From Euptelea pleiosperma (taxonomy: Eukaryota > Streptophyta > Magnoliopsida > Ranunculales > Eupteleaceae), in NCBI GenBank assembly GCA_035048495.1, contig CM068553.1, forward strand, positions 24,863,190 through 24,927,189: a stretch of DNA of 64,000 nt. The letters are read 5' to 3'. Shown one piece after another: positions 57,940 to 64,000 of this stretch. The position numbers and the translations under genes are program-made. The notes below the pieces were generated by a model. That model worked only from the letters and a program-made list of their open reading frames with translations, was not told the DNA's origin and did not search any database. Position 1 is the stretch's first letter. Every line of letters starts with the position of its first letter.

Positions 57940-58130
57940 AGGAGGGGTTGTTGAGATAGCCAGGACCACGCCTCGAGAAGCACAAGTCTTTAGTTCGAAT
58001 CCCTCTTTGGTGGCCACCCTTAAGGCTTCAGCCCAGCTTACCTGGTGCGTGTGGATGAGGGGGGGTTTGCACGTGCCCGACGGATTTAGTCGGGTGCTCT
58101 AAGAGTCTCGGATACCCTCGTACCAAAACA
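57940..58130 (+). repeat. tRNA-derived SINE (Au-like)
   Basis: An A-box-like 'GTTGTTGAGATAGCCAGGA' and a clear B box 'AGTTCGAATCC' (57992-58002) are followed by 'TAGTCGGGTGCTCTAAGAG' and 'GGATACCCTCG', ending near an A-rich stretch. The 3' module equals that at the start of the window. The 5' edge is uncertain and may lie further left. Confidence 0.6.
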
Positions 58131-58135
58131 AAAGA

Positions 58136-59509
58136 GACTTAAAATAGTCTGCCCTTTAACCCAACAGAAGCTACCACCAAATCTCTAAGTTTCTCATTGG
58201 AAGAGAAGTCAATGAAAGGGAGAGAGAGAGAGCAACTAAACAATATCACAGAAAATTGAACAAGTGGTTCAAAGATTGCCACGTGTCATAAAATTGTCCA
58301 ACTAGGAGATGAACCAAACCCCACATGGGAATTGGAAGGAGAGCAGCACCACCGACCCACTTCTTCACCACTCATTTTCCTCTTTGATCGGATGCTTCCA
58401 TGTATCCCTTTCCCCTACATTGAACTTTTCCAAAATGGGAATAATACGATAAACATTATCCACTTCTTCAAAGTCATCATTAGTGGCATTAAGATGGTCA
58501 TGAATTCCCTTTCCAAGAAGATAATGATTATTTAATATAAGAATATTTTTTATTCTTCAGCATAGAGCAACTTGTTAGTATTTTTAGAGGATATTTGAGG
58601 CTAATGCAGGTGTAGGGATCCACCATTTTATAGGTCCCACCCAATTGGTTGACTATATAAAATCAATCCGAATTGGCTGACTATATGATGTGTGCTATTT
58701 TGACTAGTAACTCGATCTATAGTGACTCGCTGAGTTGACTCAAACTCAACCGAGTCAACTCGCGGATAATTTTTTTTTTTTATTACTAATTTACCAAATT
58801 ACTGTGGGGAATTAGGTCAAAATTGCATATTATCTAAAAACTTTTTCCATTTCAGTTCTGTAAAGGAGGGATGTTATGGCCAAAATATTTCTCTACGTAT
58901 TTTTAGTAATTTTTTATCTATTTTTCATGATTTTTAACTAGGTCTGGTAACTATTATCGATTTTATATATTTAATAATTAATTTAATGACTTTCAAAGTC
59001 GGCTCACGAGTATTCTAGTTGAATCGACACAATAGACTTTCGAGTTGAGTATTAAAACATTGATGTGAAATATACACTTTGTTCATTTATTGACAATCAG
59101 AAGAATGTGACAGATTAGATGTTATGATCACCTGATTGGATCAATTTTAATCGTTGCCAATCTCCTTGGTAACATGCATCAAGTATTGTTCATCCTGTTG
59201 AATGTGAGCCATGAGGGATGGTCAACCATCCTTAGGGTAGACGAGACGACTACTGTTAATTTTTCTTGATTAATACTTTCCAGATGTTCCTTCCAATATC
59301 CCTCATCTATTGTAAGCGAGTCGAGTATGTAAGGTTGATGCATAAGTAATTATGTATTTGTTTAGGACTTAAAATTTCTATATTAATAATGAAACGTCTC
59401 TATTGTCAATCTAGGAATGTATCAATAGTTATATATTCATGTGCATCTCTAGACATTTGAAGGCTTGAAACATCAACAACACGTGTACTACGCTGACTAT
59501 TATTTTGGG
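58136..59509. other. Non-coding region with a CGAGT-rich repeat
   Basis: 58640-59063 contains many 'GACTCG/CGAGTC' words and ends 'GTATTAAAACATTGATG', resembling the right end of the MITE at 2799-3363. A MITE relative is likely, but its left end is unclear. No gene is seen. Confidence 0.35.
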
Positions 59510-60712
59510 TGTTTATCAAGGGGTTGACCGCGTAAAACGTGTGGCCGATTGGACCGGCCTGGACATTTTGGACTCAGGCATTTTGCAGTCAGGATTGATT
59601 GATCAGCCAACTGCCTGTTTGGTGTGGTCAACTGCCCAAGTCTGACCCTGAGCAGCTGACCGACCAGTAAGTGCAGTTGGCCACCCCCTTCTTATGCTAT
59701 TTTTTATATAAAGGCACTGACAATCTTGTTGGCCGACCGCCCCTCAGACAGAGTTCTCACTGAGCGGTCGATTGGCCAAAATTGAGCGGTCAACCCCTCG
59801 TGAAATATGGATCTCGGCTTGACTTTTTGACTCACAATTTTTAGCTGGTTGGGCCCATCCCAATGGGAATATTTGAATCCATTTCTCTTCTTTTAGAGCC
59901 TCTTATATAAAGAGGGTTAAACCTTAGTTAGGAAACAATACTCTTTTATTTCTAAGCCGACATTGATATTCTCTGAGTTTGAAAAAGAGCTTGGTTCATT
60001 GAGAGCTTCACCTGATTAGCCCTAGCTTCATGATTTTGTAAATACTCCCATGATTTGATAAGCTTCACTCTGTCATCACATAAGCTTTCTCTTTTACCAA
60101 GTGGAGGATCATTTCTGTGAGTGTTGCATTTGTGTTGAAACTTCTATGAAAGATTTGACTATTGGTTTGGATTCATCTCAAGGTAAGTATTTTTGTGAAA
60201 ACTCTAAGTTGAATTATTTTTATCAAAATCTGTGAACCCTTGTTTAGTTGACGAGTGTTTACTCATTATTATTGAGTTGTGGATTGTAGATTCGTGAGGA
60301 ATATGTATTTTTTAATTCTACTGGTTTAGTTGACTCTCTAGGTGCTGCGAGAGTGATTCTCATGTGATTAGGTTAAGTGGATACTTAGCTGATTTATTCT
60401 GTTCAATTAAAAAAATATTGTAATGCATGATTGAAAGAATAATAAATTAATCGTATTGAGTGTTTGAGAGTGGATGTAGGTGCGAGGTCACTGAACCACT
60501 ATAAATTTATGTCTCGTGTGATTGTAAATCTTTTGTGTTTCTCTCATATCAATTTTAGTATCTATTGATGAATGATATCATATTGAATGCTTGATATATT
60601 TTCGCCTAGCATTATCATTGATTTTTAATCTACACTGTGTAATCCATAGAGAAAATTTTATTGTCCTATGCACCCCCTCTAGGACTTACATAGTGATTGA
60701 AAAGGAATTTCA
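59510..60712 (+). repeat. 5' LTR of Copia H
   Basis: Ends TTTCA right before ATTGGTGTCAG. A TATA-like CTTATATAAAGAGGG lies at about 59890, followed by a pyrimidine-rich leader. 'GCACCCCCTCTAGGAC' near the end is a typical Copia LTR-end motif. The TG start at 59510 is provisional because there is no second LTR to compare. Confidence 0.55.
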
Positions 60713-60713
60713 A

Positions 60714-60729
60714 TTGGTGTCAGATCTAG
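60714..60729 (+). other. Primer-binding site of Copia H
   Basis: TTGGTGTCAGATCTAG is a mutated form of the TTGGTATCAGAGC initiator-Met PBS. Confidence 0.6.
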
Positions 60730-60781
60730 ATCACTCTGAAAGGGTTTAATAACCCTAGTGTGATCCATAGGTCCCCTTAAA

Positions 60782-61690
60782 ATGATTATGAGTCAAGAGG
60801 GTTTCTCTGTGTCTAAATCTCCCCTATTCAATGGTACTAATTATGCCTACTGAAAGGCTAGGATGATGATCTTCCTCAAATAGCTCGATGAAAGGAATTG
60901 GGAAGTAGTAGAAATGGGATGGACATCCCATACTGTTGCTACTACTATTAGTGAATTAACTACCATTAAATCTTATGTTTTTGATACTGCCAAAGAGATT
61001 TGGGGGCACTAAGAGATATGTACTCTTCAGAAAAGACACATAAGTAGAACCTATCGGTTATTTTAAGAGATCTTTGCACTACAACAAGGGTATAGAAGCC
61101 TTGGTGACTATTACTCTAGTTTTCGGGGAATGTAAGAGAAACTCAATGTTTATCAAGCTCTTAAATCTGATTTGGATACTCAAAGACGATAACATGAGGA
61201 GTTTTGGCTTGCTAAATTTTTATCATGGCTTAAGCCCAAATATGAGCCGACTAGAGCTCAAATACTAGGACATTTCATATGTCAATGAGGTTTATTCTAG
61301 ACTTTAAATAATTTCTATGAATAGTAATCCTATTGTGGAGAAAGGAGACAGACCAACCGTTATTACATCCTATGGTAGAGGAGATGACTACTATGGTGGT
61401 GGTAGAGGTGGCTGTGGTAGTTGTTTTCCCTGTAGTGGAGGTCATGATTTAGGGAGAGGTCTTGGTAGAGGGTCGAGGTCTCTGAAAATATACCAATTGT
61501 GGCAAAACAAAACATATTGTGGATAATTGTTGGGATCTTCATGGGAAGCCTATGTGGGCTAACTGGGCTTTCATTGCTGAGGAGAAAGAAAATAATGAAA
61601 CAAATGATTCATTGGATTCTCAACAACAACATATTACAAGTGATCAAGTCATTATATCTCATGAAGAATATTCATAGCTTTTAATGAGTC
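60782..61690 (+). pseudogene. Copia H gag
   Basis: Begins 'MIMSQEGFSVSKSPLFNGTN' and 'YAYWKARMMIFLK', with a TGA in place of the Trp codon. 'TAKEIWGH', 'LGDYYSS' and 'ALKSDLDTQRR' follow across frames. A Gly/Arg-rich stretch is followed by a zinc-knuckle remnant 'YTNCGKTKHIVDNCWDLHGK' at about 61485-61545. Several stops and frameshifts are present. Confidence 0.75.
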
Positions 61691-62089
61691 CTAATCGATG
61701 AATCTTCTAGTTTCTTCCTCCATGGCTGCTCTTGGCCAATTTAAGTATCATTTATCTTGCCTCTTAGCATTTCATATCATGGGTCATTAACTTAGGGGTA
61801 TTCAATCATATGACTAGTGAGTCAGGTATATTTACTTCTTTGGAGCATTCTATTGATCAAACGTATGTACTTTAGCTAATGGTACTACTTCCAATGTACA
61901 TGGACTTGGAAACGTTGCACTTGTAAATCCTTATCATTACCTTAAGTGTTATTTGTTCTTAAATTTTTATTCAATATCATAGTTGAACTAATAAGTAACC
62001 TTCTTTCTCTCCTATTACGCTTTCAGGATTTAAAGATGAAGAAAAAGATTGGTGGAGGGCATGATGTGGATGATTGTACTGCTTATGTA

Positions 62090-63180
62090 CACCCCGCATT
62101 GAAAGATAGCTCTTCCCATGTCTAGTGGCATTATAGAATGGGGCACCCATCATTGCCTAGTTTACATAGTCTAATTAATTCATTATCTTCTATTTTTTAT
62201 GTAAGGTATGTAAGCTAAGTAACCATCATCATTTTACTTATCAGCCACATACTGAGAGTAGTAAGATGGGTCCTTTTTCCCTTGTTCATTTTGATGTTTG
62301 GGGTCATGCTTGGTACCCTGTTTGGTTGGTTTCAGATATTTTATTACTATTGTGGATGATTATTCTCATATTATTGTTATATTAATTTAATGAAAAATCA
62401 TTCAATTTTTTTTCATATTTAAACTATTTAATGCTAAGTCAACAACCAAATTCGATACTCATATCCATGTTTTATGTTTTGGTAATGTAGTTAAATATAT
62501 ATCTCATCATTTTTAATCATGTTATCTTACATCAAACATGTTATAATACACATCTATATAACAAAATAGGGAAGTTGTCTCCCCACTTATACCCCTCTTA
62601 TATGTTTCAACAAAGAAGGGCCGAGATCTTATCCTCCAAATGATGGTGGATCTCAGCCTCTCACACTCGATTTTGGCAAATGCTTTGTCATATACTACCG
62701 TGGGCACGGGCCACTCACTAGTTTTCAACAAAATGGAGTGGTCGAAAGGAAACATAGACATTTACTTGAGGTTGTCTGTGTATTATTGTTATAAATGCAT
62801 GTTCTTAAAACATTTTAGAGTGATGTTGTTCTAGCTACTTGTTATTTGAATAATCGTATGCCATGTACAATATTGAATGGAAATTCTTTATTTTATTTTG
62901 CTACTTAACAATTCACCCTTTTCTTTTCCACCTAATGTGTTTGGATGTGTTTGTTTTGTTCATAACTTGGGCGTTGAATTATATAAACTTAACCTTCGTG
63001 CAATTAAATATGTTTTTCTAGGATACTCACATACTCAATGGATGTATAAGTGTTATAATCCTACTTTTAGGAAACATTATGTGCATGTTGATGCGACATT
63101 CTTTGAAGCTATTATATTGTGTTATGTTGAGGGTCTTCATCTTGAGGATCCCCTTAGTGGATCCTAGTTCTACACCTACT
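62090..63180 (+). pseudogene. Copia H protease remnant and integrase
   Basis: Integrase landmarks are 'WHYRMGHPSLPSL' (GAG-pre-integrase), 'CKLSNHHHFTY', 'LVHFDVWGHAWYP' (first Asp), 'FQQNGVVERKHRHLLEV' and 'VFGCVCFVHNLGVEL' with 'YVFLGYSHTQWMYKCYNPTF'. These are in at least four frames. The protease DSGAS box (about 61780-61830) is hardly readable. Confidence 0.75.
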
Positions 63181-63290
63181 ACGTCTACTTTTCTTCCAGT
63201 TCTCCTTGTTCTTAGAGTCTAGTTCTATATAATAGAAGGAGGTTGATTTTCCACTGTATACTCTACAACATTAGAAGGGCAGTTGTTGAG

Positions 63291-64000
63291 TGCACCTTGG
63301 TCATCGATGTCCTGCTGTTTTGTTTTTAACGTGTAGTTGGTTGCTAGGTGTCAATCCGGCCCTACCCAACCCTTTCTGTCAATCCTCGAATTCGAGCTGA
63401 AACAAGGTTTTTTTGGTCGTTGGCATGGATAACCCTTAAATCAACATTATTTTTTCAGTTTTTTAATCCTGCCAAAATTTATTTCTTAATCGAATAGGGT
63501 AAGTCGAATGTTGAATCCGCACTCGGGTTAGAGAAGTAACATTAAAGAAAGCAAGCAAGGAAATGATGAAAATGGTGGAGAGATAAGAATGGTAGAAAAT
63601 AATTTTTAAAATATTTTTTTATATGAAGGGAATTACCTACAACATTAATAAAATAAAATGAATATACAATAACAGAAAATAAAATGCCAAAATAAACTTC
63701 ATTTATTAAAAAAACTATAATTTACAATGCTTGAATTAAAAATGCTTAAAGAAATAAAGCAAATAAAAATTTAACTAGAAAACAATAAAAGAAGATGAGA
63801 ACAAACCATGGTTTTTAGACTTATGTTGAGAAGAAGATGATGGAGCCGTTCGATGGAGAAGGGAAGGCAGAGAAGCCGATTTTTTTTATTTTACATTATT
63901 TTTCTTTTGTACCAGGAGAGAAGGTAAGAAAGAGATAAGAATCAGAGTGGGGGAACCTAAGGGGAATAAGCCATGAGTGGCCTTTTATAAGGAGGAAGTG
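63291..64000. other. Unassigned AT-rich end of window
   Basis: No coding similarity is recognised. Long A/T-rich tracts (63590-63780) and a purine-rich tail may belong to another LTR or to flanking DNA. Confidence 0.35.

Larger units (their letters stand above)
59510..63290 (+). mobile_element. Copia H: 5' LTR, gag and integrase, 3' truncated
   Basis: A long LTR (about 59510-60712), a PBS-like TTGGTGTCAGATC, gag from 60782 and an integrase region to about 63170 on the + strand. RT, RNase H and the 3' LTR are absent; the sequence leaves Copia similarity at about 63290. It is heavily mutated, with many stops. Confidence 0.75.

Noticed and set aside
57992..58002. Box-B-like AGTTCGAATCC as a functional tRNA gene
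   Set aside because: No cloverleaf with an acceptor stem could be formed around it. It is part of a SINE.
61317..61526. Glycine/arginine-rich ORF as an RNA-binding host protein
   Set aside because: It precedes a Copia zinc-knuckle remnant and sits in the gag of Copia H.

Overview
The window is nuclear DNA from a flowering plant. It has no operons or bacterial signals. Its coding content is almost entirely decayed plant retrotransposons (Copia, Ty3/gypsy, L1-type LINEs), plus DNA-transposon remnants, MITEs and tRNA-derived SINEs. They lie in and around one recognisable host gene, which encodes (S)-ureidoglycine aminohydrolase (UGLYAH), a peroxide-independent step of plant ureide and purine catabolism in the ER. 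Six consecutive 3' exons of that gene (24624-24705, 31543-31599, 32494-32532, 32742-32812, 53214-53267, 53349-53418) read cleanly on the + strand with GT-AG introns in compatible phase. The 5' exons are not in the window. The gene is spread over at least 29 kb because its introns are filled with transposons.

Region 1-24.6 kb is an upstream intron. A SINE tail (1-173) is followed by a minus-strand gypsy-like LTR element, 'A' (about 200-24399). Its right LTR is split by a 5'-truncated plus-strand LINE ('LINE1'). LINE1 is itself split three times: by a minus-strand LTR element 'B' (4470-13097, TSD CTTGA), by a 1.7 kb hAT-type element (13230-14956, TSD ATGTATCT), and by a near full-length 'LINE2' (16672-23098, 16-bp TSD). 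B carries a MITE (5286-5561) and a complete but mutated Copia element 'C' (5990-11716, TSD GCAGC). Nesting therefore reaches five levels inside the intron.

Region 24.6-32.8 kb holds four UGLYAH exons and a third LINE ('LINE3', 24977-31317), a close relative of LINE2.

Region 32.8-53.2 kb is one 20.4 kb intron. It contains a minus-strand LINE ('LINE5') that carries a twin-primed (5'-inverted) LINE copy (33529-34413), two Copia relics ('D' and 'G') with related LTRs, and a second member of the C family ('E'). Inside E sits a Tat-like gypsy element 'F' (38613-49307) with dual RNase H, a 29-bp minisatellite and an antisense extra gene that has its own TATA box and introns. A second hAT-type element (50016-51560, TSD TCGGAGTC) contains two foldback MITEs.

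Region 53.4-64 kb lies downstream of the gene. It has an LTR-like block, some unrecognised exon-like ORFs, a LINE 3' end, a SINE, and a decayed Copia element 'H' with its 5' LTR (59510-about 63290).

I found no prokaryotic-type system, CRISPR array, rRNA or intact tRNA gene. The most informative signals are the nesting order recoverable from target-site duplications, the antisense gene plus minisatellite of element F, the twin-priming structure, and the survival of UGLYAH coding potential across very large transposon-filled introns. Coordinates marked 'about' were placed by eye.
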